Origin: Bretschneidera sinensis
Taxonomy: Eukaryota; Streptophyta; Magnoliopsida; Brassicales; Akaniaceae
Direction of reading: 5' to 3'
NCBI GenBank assembly: GCA_023935145.1
Contig: CM043703.1
Span: 28,361,727-28,425,726, forward strand
Length of the DNA stretch: 64,000 nucleotides
Position 1 is the first letter of the stretch, and each line of letters starts with the position of its first letter. Shown here piece after piece: positions 23,471 through 34,189 of this stretch. The notes beneath the pieces were generated by a model. It saw only the letters and a program-made list of their open reading frames with translations. It was not told where the DNA came from and did no database searches. The position numbers and the translations under genes were made by a program.

Positions 23471-24450
23471 GCATCATAAGGAACTCAACTGATGATAACC
23501 CGATCTAAGGTCTATCTTAGAAAACACCCTAGCCCTCTGTAACTGCTCGAATAAATCATCTATCATGGGTAAAGGATATTTATTGTTGATGGTGATCTTA
23601 TTCAACTATCTATAATCAATACACAATCACATCGTTCCATCATTCTTCTTCACAAACAAGACAAATGCTCCCCAAGGCGACATACTAGGTCAAATAAATT
23701 TTTTATCTAGCAACTCTTAAAGATGAACTTTTAATTCTCTCAACTCCGCTAGTGTCATTCTATAAAGTGTTATAGATATGGGTGTTGATCCCGGAATTAC
23801 TTCAATAGAAAACTCAATCTCCTTATTGGGAGGCAACCCCAAACAACTCCTCAGAGAACACATCAGAAAAATCTTTCACTACTAAGATTTCTTCTAACTT
23901 CCTAATTTCCTTTCTAGAATCCACCACATACACCAAATATCCCTCACAACCCTTCTTCAACTATTTACTAACAGTCATGCAGAAATAAGATAGTTGGCAA
24001 GTATTTTACGTTCTCCTTGAAAATTAAACTCCTCTTGTCCTGGTATCCTGAGCACCATATTCTTTCTAAAATAATCTACCCAAGTATGATATGCAGATAA
24101 CCAATTCATCCCCAGAATTAAATCAAAATCTATCATATCTAAGGCAACAAATCAACTTCAAATTCTCTATCAGCTATACTAATCACACAACCCCGATAAA
24201 TTGTCCTGATAATAACTCTATCCCTAGTAGGAACCTTAACAATAACAGCATGCATCAAAGGACTAACACAAGCATCAATAGATTTCATATAAACATTGGA
24301 TGCAAAAAAAAATGGGTTGCACTAGGATCAATCAATAATCTAGAAGGTCTATTAAGAATAGATACCATACCCATAACAATATCAGGAGTGGCCCGTACAT
24401 CTTGTTGGGTCAATGCATAGACTCTGCTATCTCTAGGCTGTAACTGACCA
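23471..24450 (-). pseudogene. Tekay-3 pol, part 1: protease and RT N-terminal part, heavily decayed
   Basis: Fragments align by eye with the same region of Tekay-2: aspartic-protease surroundings (INP/ID-type motif near 24320, GMNWLSAYH near 24085-24110) and the RT start. No open frame longer than about 60 codons survives in the coding direction. A plus-strand open stretch at 24091-24420 is an accident of this decay. Confidence 0.7.
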
Positions 24451-24521
24451 CCACGTCATTTCTCAGCTACTGATCCTCTACCTCTACCCTGCATATTCCC
24501 TGATCCATCACCTCTCTCCAA

Positions 24522-25846
24522 CTATTTTCTCCCAACACCTCCAGCACATATCTCAACAGATTTCCCCATTGGACAATCTACACTAATATGTCCTCCCTCA
24601 CCACATACAAAACACATCAGAGTAGGGCAATTTCGAGACAAATTCCATGTTTGATTACATCTAAAGCAAACAATTGTCTCTTGATCACACATCAGATTAC
24701 CACTTCCCTTTGGTGGCATACTTACTTCTCTACCATAACTTCCAGTTCTCATAGCCTATTTTTCAAATCTAGGGGTCTCACTAATATTAATCTGAGCTAC
24801 AGAAGCAACAGATTTTGCTTGCCTCTGACTCTGTATTACAGTTTCTTGTGACAAGGAACGCCCCTTTTAGGGTGGTCTCCTACCCTGCACTCTCATACTA
24901 CTACCACCTATGGGTCCCTTAAATCTAGACCTCTTCAGTTAATCCCTTCTACCTCTAAATTCAATCACATCATTCTCAATCTATGCTTTATCCACCATTA
25001 TAGCATAATTCCCGATACCCATGTAAGAGAGTTTAGCTCGAATTTTATAGTGTAACCCGTCTAAAAAAATCTCTTACATTTCCTCTCATCCATATTTACT
25101 AACCCGGGTAAAAACCTTGACAAGGCTATAAATCTACTGTCATACTAAGCCACAGATAAAGTATTATGCTTTAAATGAATAAAATCTCTCTTATGATGTG
25201 CTCGAAATGTATCTGAAAAATACTTCACAAAGAACACATCCTTAAACTTACGCTAAGTTAAGGGTTGATCTACCTGTGTACTCAATTTGGGCAGAATGTT
25301 GTCCCACCATTGAGAAGCCTCACCTTCTAGCTTAAATGAAGCAAAAGCAACATTCTGCCTATCTGTTACTGGTAAGACTTCAAAATATTTCTCAACATAT
25401 TTAATCCACTGCTTGGCTTCAATAAGATTTACAGATCCTCTAAAAGACTGAGGTTTAAATTTAATAAATCTCACAAAACAATCTCCTTATATCTCATATG
25501 CAAACACACCCTCTTCCTCATAAGCCTCTTGTCTCATCGCATCAAGTTCTGTTCTACCTCTTTCCTCTAATCTCCTCTATAAATTATCAGCCATTTCTTC
25601 TGCTGCATTCATTCTCTTTATAGCATGATCAAGAACTTCTCTCAACTCATCCCTTATAATATTATATTCTCTCCCACCTCTACTAGTACCAGCTGCACTA
25701 GCAACTTGTTCCCTTGCATGAACCACAGACTCAACCTCCTCCTCCGCTTCAACTCTGTTAAATATTGGGGGTCTACAACGTCCTCTCTGATTCAGGACTC
25801 TACCTCTAGCTCTATCACCTCCATGTGTCATCCTCATACTCTGCAT
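24522..25846 (-). pseudogene. Tekay-3 gag
   Basis: It starts at the ATG at 25846, about 70 bases past the primer site (basic N-terminus RARGRVLNQRGRCRPPIF, then a helical region ELREVLDHAIKRMNAAEEM). The interval 25474-25253 has the capsid motif FIKFKPQSFRGSVNLIEAKQ and KLEGEASQWWDNILP. The interval 24752-24522 holds the nucleocapsid: CFRCNQTWNLSRNC and a CCHC knuckle CFVCGEGGHISVDC. The blocks are separated by stops. Confidence 0.88.
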
Positions 25847-25917
25847 TAAAATGTAGTTTGTTTAAATCTTCTACTTCTTTAAATTTTTATGCAATCTACA
25901 AAATCATAAAACCTAAT

Positions 25918-25929
25918 GCTCTGATACCA
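25918..25929 (-). other. Primer-binding site of Tekay-3 (initiator Met-tRNA)
   Basis: The minus strand reads TGGTATCAGAGC, a perfect initiator Met-tRNA complement, four bases inside the 5' LTR. Confidence 0.93.
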
Positions 25930-25933
25930 AAAT

Positions 25934-27972
25934 TGTAATGACTCATCCCGGGTTGGCCACCCCCGAGACGATGTCGTCACGTTTTGAAATCCCAACACGA
26001 CTGAAATTAAAAATTTTATCCAATCCTCAACTCTTTTCAGAGGAGATACATCATCATTCTCCTATCATAAATAATATATAATTATAACAAAATGCATGAA
26101 AAGATTTTATTACAAATTTTCTTTCTTCTTTCTTACAATGTCTGAGGACTTGACCTTAGGAATTACTTAAGGTAATTACTCTGATATCAACTCTAAACTC
26201 TATCTGCCCTGCCCGCTGCCTAAAAATTTTCAACAATGAAGAGTGAGCTTCACAAGTTCAATGAATTAAATTTACTAGAAGTACTCGATTATATACTTCC
26301 AATCACATCTTATAATTCAATTGTTTCTAATTCATCAATATTAATCATCTATTTCTTCGCATGTAATAATTCAATCTTTCAAATAATCTTCCAATATTCA
26401 TTCATCTATTATCTCATATAATTCAGTAATAACATTCTATTATCACTACTTATATCATAATTTCAACCATTTATCAATCTCTTCTTAAATTAATCATAAA
26501 ACATATTAGTTTTTCTTCTCATATATTTAATCATCTTGAGATAATCAACTCAACATCATTGTTTACCTCATTATGAAGTTCACAGCATATAACCAATCAA
26601 TCAAATAATTTTTATCATATTATACTTTCATATTTCTTTCTCATCATATTTGTCTCTCCGTGAGACTTATTTGTCTATCAGTAATCTCACAATCAAGACT
26701 GATAATTTAGCATCTCAATCAATAATAATAAAATAACCAAATAAATAAACGCATGTGTTTAAATCATTTTTATTTCTTCATTTCTTTCTTTCTCATCACA
26801 TCATCTCATTAATTCATTTTACCATCTGGGAATATCTTCCCACATGTCGACATGTTTTAGCCAGACCAGCTACCTTCTTAGTCGTTTCAGCTAGACCAGC
26901 TACCTTCTTAGTCTTTTCAGCCAGACTACCTGCCTTCCTGGTCTTCTTAGCCAGACTACCTGCCTTCCTAGTCTTCCTTTTTATGCATATAAGCAATAAC
27001 ATGCAAGCAAGCATACATCAAAGCATTCAATTAAACTATCTAGCTCTTTCTCAAAATTATTATTTTTATTGTATTTATTAAATTGTCTCATCATATATCA
27101 TATAAAATTTTCAATCATATTTTCAAAATTTTCATATAATTTCTCAAAATATTTTTCATTAATCCATCCTTTTTTAAAATATAAATTCTTATATAATTAA
27201 TATTCAATATACTATTAAATTTCTAATAAATAAATAAATCAATTATCATACCTATCGGAAAGTACATCATTAAATCATTATAATTCAATAATTTATTCAA
27301 ATATCATAAATTCATATTTTTATTGATCTTAATTACTAAAAGTAAATCTAACTCACCACGTAGCACTTAAAGCTACCTGTGGATCACCTCATTGCCCTTC
27401 TGCTCCTTTTAGCAATTTCACCCGATCGCCGATCGTCAACACCTGACATAATATTTATATTAAAATTTCTAAGTTATTCTTCAATTCTTCAGTAATTCAT
27501 ACCTTTAAATTTCTACATCAAATTCCGAGTAATTTCATGTATGTATAATTTCAAAAAATTAAAATTCACATTATTACCTTTTTTTTTTCCTTAAAGCTTG
27601 CCTCTAATCTCTTTAAAATTTCAATATTTCAACATTTCTTTCAGTCCCCAAGTGTTTAGAGAAAGAGAGAAATTTGAGAGAGAATAAAATTTTAAAGCGA
27701 GAAAAAAATTTGTTGTAAACCAAGTTTTTAACAAAACTTAAGTAAAAAAACTTAATTTTTATTCTAAAATCGTCAAACACATGTAACCTTTAATCCCTTA
27801 GTTGTCCAACATGCATACTTGCTTATTGGGTAACCTACACTGGACGTTCAGGTGTTTGCCTTTTTTTAATTATTATATTAATAGTAAATCTTTCATGAAT
27901 AAAATATTTTAATTCAATGTAATATTAATCAAATTACTTTTTTACCCTTACTTTAAGAACACGGGTATTACA
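25934..27972 (-). repeat. 5' LTR of Tekay-3
   Basis: This 2,039-bp LTR has termini TGTAATGACTC...GGGTATTACA (plus-strand reading). It carries four copies of the roughly 30-base AGCCAGACTACCTGCCTTCC repeat near 26863-26975, one more than the other LTR. It lacks about 40 bases near its left end, including the ACACATATATAC stretch present at 19005 in the partner. Confidence 0.92.
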
Positions 27973-27977
27973 CTAAC

Positions 27978-29165
27978 GTCTTAAAATATAAAAATTGGAT
28001 CCCAGAAGCCAAACACCATTACAAAAACTAACGTCGTACATGCAACGAGCTTCAGAAACCAAATGAAATACCTACTCTACCCTCTCCCAAATCCCTAATT
28101 AATTTTAGGGCAAAATCCCTAAAATCATCTTCATCTCTCACTCATCTCTCCCTGTTACCTCTCATCCTCCTCGCGACGCGATGCGACGATTTCTCGCCAT
28201 TGCCTCTCATCCTCCTCATGAAGCGACGTGATGGGTTCTCGTTGTTACCTTTCATCATCCTCGCAACGCGACGCAACAAGTTTATATCTCCCCAAAATCA
28301 TATTCTCTCTCTCGCGATAAACTTTGACGTTCGCGACTCTATGTACCTGCGTTTCACTCTCCCTCTCTCATATATATTTTCTGTTTTGTTCTGTTTGGTT
28401 GGTAAGAAACGATAGGAAACAACTTTTAATTTCTTCAAAATTAAGGATATTGCCTAATATATACTATTCATATGACAATTTCATAGAGCAATAAAGAGGA
28501 AGATTTTCGATTTGCTTGAAAGCAGCACTCCTCAGTCTAAAATCGACTCTCTCCATCAATTATTCACTAAAAAGGTACCATTTCTTCTCTCTCTATTTTT
28601 TCCTTTCGAATAATTCCATGTTTGTTTCCCGAGAAAACGTAGCATGATTCAGTGTATATTTATGCATGTTTTAGACCTGTCTTTGTTTTTTCTCTCTGTT
28701 CGACTCTCTCCATGTTTGTAATTAAGTTATAAGGTTTTGTTTCCCTCCATTGAAATCATTAATGGACTTTTTCAGTGAGAGGGAACTTCTAGTTAATTGT
28801 TAAAGAATGTCTAAACTTGTATGGACATATGACAGATCATAAATGATCAAAAGGATTTTGAAATTCAAATGCTTAAGTGACTACAACAATGGGTCTATGA
28901 ATTAAAATGAAGTGTTTGATTCAATTCTAACTTAATTCTACTCCTAAAGCAAGAATATAAGTATAAGAATGTATATGAAAGCTGTTTGTGGCTCCATAAT
29001 CTCAGCGAGAGGATCTTTTAAGCTTTATTGTATTTGTTTATGACATCTGTTAAATGACAATTTCTCTAACATTACTTGCTTGTGTGAAAATTGTATCTGT
29101 TCTAACCTTAACAATGTCCTATTTGCCATTGATGCTTCTGTGTTCTCATTGTTTCCCTTATAATA
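27978..29165 (+). other. MULE left interior: rest of the inverted repeat and transposase leader
   Basis: The first roughly 60 bases complete the left inverted repeat. After about 28090 come repeated CTCATCCTCCTCGCGACGCG-type sequences, a plausible promoter-proximal leader. A possible intron boundary is AAAAAG/GTACCA near 28574. No confident coding exon is seen before about 29190. Confidence 0.5.
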
Positions 29166-32100
29166 TTGGTTTTCTTTTCATATAGGCTAATAGATTCTAT
29201 GTATTTTTCCATAAGATTTCATTATAATGGTTATTTTTCCATAAGATCCAAATTGTGTAAGAAATACGTTGTGGGTAAGACGATGATTTACGATGGTTGT
29301 GCTAGTGATAAGATGTCTATCTATAAGGTCACAGACATGTTAAGAAATGTTAGAGTCACTAATTTTCAGTATTTGTATTACACTAAAACTGGTAGTGGAC
29401 CGAATGTATTTAAGAGACTTGCAACTAATTAAGATGTAAGAGATTTCATTGATTTGATTAAGCTTGAAGTGATGATGGATGTCTATATGCAACATACATG
29501 GCAACATGAAGGTGCCAGTTATGTTGAACAGGAATACCTTTATTGTGATATGCCTGAGCCGCTGTTGGCCTTAGAATACCATGATGTTCCAGTTGAGTTA
29601 GGAAGTGATGGATAAGGAGGCAATGATGACGTGCCACTATTTGTTTATGAGTTAAGTGGTCATGGTGAGTTTGAAAATGATTATGGTGTTTAGGGTGAGT
29701 AGTTTATTGAAGGTGGGGAGTCTTTACATGATGAGGAGGGTGATGAGTAGGTAATGAGGAAGGTAATGAAGAGGATAATGAGGAGGGTACTGAGGACGGT
29801 AAAGAGGACGATTCTTCTAGTGGTGAATATAGTGGGAGTGACTATGACTTCAAGGATAGTGATGATGATGGGATTAGTGAGGATGACATGGTTTAGGAGT
29901 ATAATGTTGATGAAGAGCTTACTGGTTCAGAGATGGGAGGGGGAACAATGTTGATAGTTCTGAAGATGCAACTTTTTTGGAGTTGGGCCTAATGAGGGAA
30001 TAAATGGTAATGGTTCTGACTATGCTAGGTTAAATGACTTGCATAACCCTCGGAATTCTGATGATGGGCAAGGGTGGTCAGAATTCATCCCTGAAACTGA
30101 TGTAGGGGATCCTAGATTGAAGATGGGCATGCTATTTGGTTCGAAGGCAATTCTGAGAGAAGTAGTCATCAAGTATTCAATTATGAAAGGGTGTGCAAAT
30201 CCAACTTATAAAAAATGATAAAGTAAGGGTGAGGGTGATGTGTCGTCACAAGACTTGCAACTGGGTGTTATATGCTCCAAGGTTGAGAGAGTCCTCCACA
30301 TATCAGATTAGGACTCTAGGATCAACCTACTCATGTCCAAGAACAAGATATAATAGACATTGTAACCCCGAATTTTTGGCAAAAAACTACATAGAGAGGT
30401 TTAGAAATGATCCAACTCATAAGCCTATGTTTGTTGTGAGAGATACAATGCAAGACTTTGGTGTTGATATTTCTGGCATGAAGGCTTGGAGGGCTAAGAT
30501 AAAATACTTGAAGAAATATATGGGAGCTACAAGGATCAGTATAGAAGGATATGGATTATTATGTAGAGATAAAAATAACAAATCCTGGTAGCACGGTTGA
30601 CATGCTTTGTGACAGAAATTATTCGCCACCAATGTTCAAAAGACTCTACATTTTTTTTAAGCTTACAAAAAAGAGTTCTTGGTTAGGTGTAGGCTATTAA
30701 TTGGCCTTAACGAATGCCATTTGAAGCCCTCAGCACATGGTTAGTTGCTTGTTGCAATTGATGCTGATGGAAATGAAGACATATTCCCCATTGCATATGC
30801 AGTTGTGGAGGCTAAAATCAAGGAAGCATGGTCATGGTTCCTGGTTAAGCTCATTGGAGACATTGGCACTGTCAATGAAAGAATGTGGACCTTCATTAGT
30901 GATCAGCAGAAGGTACAACTGTCATGAAACAAAATATATAAATAATTATAGTAAATATTGCATAAGGTTATATTAGTTGTCTTCCCAATATCTTGTAGGG
31001 CTTACTGCCAGCATTTGAAGATGTGGTCCCAACAGTTGCTAACAGATTCTATCAGAGGCATATGTATGGCAACATGACAAAAAACTTTCAAAGGGCAGGA
31101 GCTGAAACACCTTTTGTAGGCAGTAGCAAAATCAACAACTAAAAATTGGTTGGAGAGTCATATAGGGAAAATGAAGGAATTGGATGACAATACTTACAAA
31201 TGGGTGATGGAGCATGACCCTAGGTTATGGTCTAAACATGCATTCTTGCCACATACCAAGTCAGATATGCTTCTCAACAATTTGTGTGAAACTTTTAATA
31301 GTGTCATCCTTCCAGCTAGGGATCCGCTTATAATTAAGATGGAAGAAACTTATAGGTAAGTTTGTTAAAAAAGAGCTTAGATAGGAAGGCATAAAGAGCG
31401 ACTATGTCCAAAGATATAAGCTAAACTTGAGAAATTGAAGTTGGCCACAAGGGATTGTGTACCCTTACTGTCTGGTGGTAAGAGGTATGAGGTTGAGAGT
31501 GAAAGTGACACCTACACTATTGACTTAGCAAAGCACACTTATGCATGCTTCAAATGGGATGTTACTTGGATCTCATGCAAGCATGAGATCAACCTGAGGG
31601 TTATGTCAACCTGTTTTACCATGTTGGATACTATCTTATGTCCTACGACCTTAGTATTAAGCCACTTAATGGCCCATCATTATAGCCCAAAACATCTGAT
31701 GAACCACCAAACCCACCTCAATTTAAGAAACCAACAGGTAGACCAAAAAAAAAGAGGATTAGGGACCCTGAGGAAGGATAAGGAGGTAGTATTGTAACAT
31801 GTAGTGTTTGTCAAGAGATGGGTCATAACAAGAGGAGTTGTAAGGGATCTAGTGCATCGTCAAAAAGGAGCTCTACAACTCAAATGCCAAGTGTAAGTGT
31901 TTTAATTGTTGTCGCATGCATTGTTTACATGTTCTGAATATTTTACTCGAGTCTCATTACATTTTTATCTGCTTTGCTTTGCAGGCTGCTAGTAAAAGAA
32001 AGAATGAGCAATAACCAGTGCAACCTAGAAAAAAGCTTCAAGTGAAGAAGAAGAGACAACATGTGAAAATGGTTACATAATGCTAATACTTTGAAGAACA

Positions 32101-32290
32101 ACTCTCTGACCTATTATTTATGTCTATCTAGGGAGGTGGAACATCTAAACCTAGGACAAGCAGAGTTGATGATAGTGCAACATAGAAGGAAGGCCCTACA
32201 CTAGTCCAACCAGGACCTCAAGAACTGGTAACTTATATTCCTGTCAACCTTTTTAGAATATTTTTGTGTTATTAACTCTAAGTAAATTTG

Positions 32291-32377
<87 letters not shown>

Positions 32378-32560
32378 CTTACTCTATCTAAGTTGGAATA
32401 TACTGTCACATATATTTTTCAATTTGTAGGTAAGTGGTTCATCTCAACCAAGGAACAACAAACGGGCACGAAGACCATACTCTCCCCAGCCTTAAATAAG
32501 AGTAAGGCACGCAAGCACCCCACCAATCTGGCCATCTACACAGGGAAGCCCATCCAGTCC
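29166..32560 (+). pseudogene. mudrA-type MULE transposase, broken
   Basis: The order of family parts is preserved. The N-terminal region is at about 29190-29430 (YVVGKTMIYDGCASDKMSIY), followed by an acidic linker. The MuDR DNA-binding region is at 30110-30590 (GDPRLKMGMLFGSKAI; MCRHKTCNWVLYAPRLRESS; NPEFLAKNYIERFRNDPTHK). The DDE core starts at about 30640 (LIGLNECHLKPSAHG, then LLVAIDADGNEDIFPIAYAV). A likely 86-bp intron is at 30913-30998, after which the core resumes (GLLPAFEDVVPTVANRFYQR). A SWIM-like CFKWDVTWISCKHE lies at 31546-31590 and a zinc knuckle CSVCQEMGHNKRSC at 31800-31841. The conserved Asp of GLDGCHLK is Asn (codon 30709-30711). In-frame stops include 29431, 30742-30744 and others, so no active enzyme is made from this copy. 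Confidence 0.88.
32291..32376. repeat. Long AT dinucleotide microsatellite
   Basis: An almost pure TA/AT run of about 85 bases lies in a probable 3' intron of the transposase gene. A lineage marker at most; no function is implied. Confidence 0.95.
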
Positions 32561-32660
32561 AACCAACTACACAAGCAACCCCTCTAGTCCAGCCAGCAAC
32601 ACAGGCAACCCGTCCAGTCTAGAATGCTACACAAGCAACCCTACCCCAACCAGCTACAGG
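32540..32660. repeat. Short tandem repeat in the transposase 3' region
   Basis: About three copies of a roughly 33-base unit of the form CCAGTCCAACCAACTACACA occur here. In one frame they give repeated Ser-Pro-Thr-Asn type residues. They are likely part of the low-complexity C-terminal tail of the transposase or its 3' untranslated region. Confidence 0.55.
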
Positions 32661-33272
32661 AATATGATTTTGATGTGAATTGATTATGGTTTGTGTGAGT
32701 TTGATGTAACAGAGAATTGATTGTGGTTTATGTGAACTTTGGTAGTTCATGTGACTTTGATGTAATAGTCTTAGTTTTTTGGATGGATCATGCTGACTAT
32801 GATTGGTCATCATGTTTATTGATCAAGTAGTTGATTGGTCTGTTTTGGACCCAATTGATGTAACAGACTTAGTGTTTCATTTTTCTTTTTGGACAGACTC
32901 GTGTATTAGACTTTTGATCAAGTGAAATTTTAGCAATGAAGATTGCACTTATGTGTGATCAGTTGAAATTTTAGCTATGAAGAAATTGTTACATTGTCTA
33001 TTATAGTATTGTTTCATTTGCACTAGTTCAGACTGTGCAGTGGATTATCAAAATAGGGCACAAAGAGAGCATATACAACACAAGTATCAAAACAGGACAG
33101 TAGACAATGTTTGCAAAATGCTTTCATTTCATTAACTAAAATGTCTTCTATGATACAACACACTAAACCAAATCAAAAACTAAACATCAAAACTCACTTA
33201 GCATCTTCTTCCCAAAACAATCATATAAAGCAACAATCAACAAAATGAACACCTCAAACATAAAACCCATAC

Positions 33273-33689
33273 CTAAAAACAACAATAGAAACCTATACTC
33301 TTCCTAGTAGTTTGGTTAGCTGGATCATGCGCCATTCTTGTTCTGTAGTTGCAGACAACCTCTGCCTCATGGTTGGATCGAACCAATCGAACACCTGATG
33401 TAACAGATGATTCATCACCATTTCTGCTACCAATGAAACCTTCATCAAAATCTGATCGATTCCTATCCAAGTTGGAAATCCTTCGCAGAAACCCAAGGAT
33501 TACTTGCTTCGATCGTTGGCGCATTGGTGGATCAAACCATTCGAAGTGCTGACAAGCTCCTGCTACCCTATGAATATGGCATCCAAAAAATCGATGACCA
33601 GGGTTGTTATCAATCCACGACGTGAGTAGCCATGGAGGATGCCCACACCTACAAACATTACTGATTCCTGTTCTCATTCTAGAACCCAT
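33273..33689 (-). CDS. GRF-type zinc-finger protein encoded within the MULE
   Basis: ATG at 33689 (context TTTTCCATGGG) and TAG at 33273-33275 give 138 residues. The frame is open further upstream to 33941, but that extension is Leu/Phe-rich and looks like translated leader. Residues 13-55 fit the GRF zinc finger: CRC at 13-15, TSWIDNNPGHRFFGC at 23-37, Cys46 and HFEWFDPP at 48-55. Likely zinc ligands are Cys13, Cys15, Cys37 and Cys46. GRF fingers occur in nucleic-acid-binding proteins such as TOP3A and NEIL3, where they bind single-stranded DNA. The C-terminal half has no domain I recognise. The gene is convergent with the transposase and starts about 490 bp from the right end of the MULE, the arrangement mudrB has in maize MuDR. 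Any role in transposition is inference. Confidence 0.72.
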   Translation of the reverse strand: MGSRMRTGISNVCRCGHPPWLLTSWIDNNPGHRFFGCHIHRVAGACQHFEWFDPPMRQRSKQVILGFLRRISNLDRNRSDFDEGFIGSRNGDESSVTSGVRLVRSNHEAEVVCNYRTRMAHDPANQTTRKSIGFYCCF

Positions 33690-34039
33690 GGAAAATTGAA
33701 AAAGAAAATGAAGAAATCTGGAAATAAACAGACCGATGAAGGTGGCAGACTTAGGTGGTAGACGAAAGTGACGGAAGAACACAACGGACGAAAAGTGTGA
33801 TGAACAGAAATGATGAAAAACGAAAAACAGAGGAAGAATCTGAAGGAGGAGGAGGAGGATGAGGAAAGAACCAGCTGATAGGGGAAGAGAAGAAGAATGA
33901 AGTAGGAGAATGGGGGAAAGGGAAAGAAGCAGGAATGACAAAGAGGAAATGCTAAAATGGGTTTCTCTGGCTGTAGTTTCTGAAGTTGGGGTAGAATAAA
34001 TGCTAAAGGGTAATTTTGATATCTCGCATATGCCCCATT

Positions 34040-34180
34040 AGATCACTTCACGGCATCTGGCTTCTGAGACCAAATTGTTACGTTTTTTACATTTTAAGGA
34101 CTCGATTATTTAAATTGAAACCATAAAGATCCAATTTTGATTAGACCCAAATCTCAGAGATAAAAATAGACATTTACCCT
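34040..34180. repeat. Right terminal inverted repeat of the MULE
   Basis: Read inverted, it aligns by eye with 18849-18935 plus 27978-28035: GGGTAAATGTCTATTTTT, then TATGGTTTCAATTTAAA, CTTAAAAT and CAGAAGCCA blocks in the same order. It ends exactly at the 9-bp duplication. Confidence 0.9.
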
Positions 34181-34189
34181 TGATTATAT

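Larger units (their letters stand above)
18936..27972 (-). mobile_element. Complete Tekay-type Ty3/gypsy retrotransposon (Tekay-3)
   Basis: A 9,037-bp element in minus orientation with LTRs at both ends and the 5-bp target duplication CTAAC at 18931-18935 and 27973-27977. It lies in the left inverted repeat of the MULE, so it is younger than the MULE insertion. The internal order on the minus strand is primer site, gag, protease, RT, RNase H, integrase and chromodomain-like tail. It is a sister family to Tekay-2: coding parts are similar by eye, but the LTRs are longer and differ in internal repeats. Many stops and shifts are present. Confidence 0.93.
18849..34180 (+). mobile_element. Mutator-like element (MULE) with transposase and GRF zinc-finger genes, split by a Tekay insertion
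   Basis: The left end starts GGGTAAATGTCTATTTTTGT. The right end, read inverted, starts GGGTAAATGTCTATTTTTAT. Both are immediately flanked by the 9-bp direct repeat TTGATTATA (18840-18848 and 34181-34189), the duplication length of Mutator elements. Inverted-repeat similarity runs for roughly 130-150 bp. The Tekay element at 18936-27972 interrupts the left repeat after 87 bases. Without it the MULE is about 6.3 kb. It holds a decayed mudrA-type transposase gene on the plus strand and a convergent GRF zinc-finger gene on the minus strand. Confidence 0.93.

Noticed and set aside
33690..33941. N-terminal extension of the GRF protein with a signal-like Leu/Phe-rich sequence
   Set aside because: Low-complexity pyrimidine-rich DNA on this strand would give Leu, Phe and Ser by composition. 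The ATG at 33689 has a better context and lies just before the domain.
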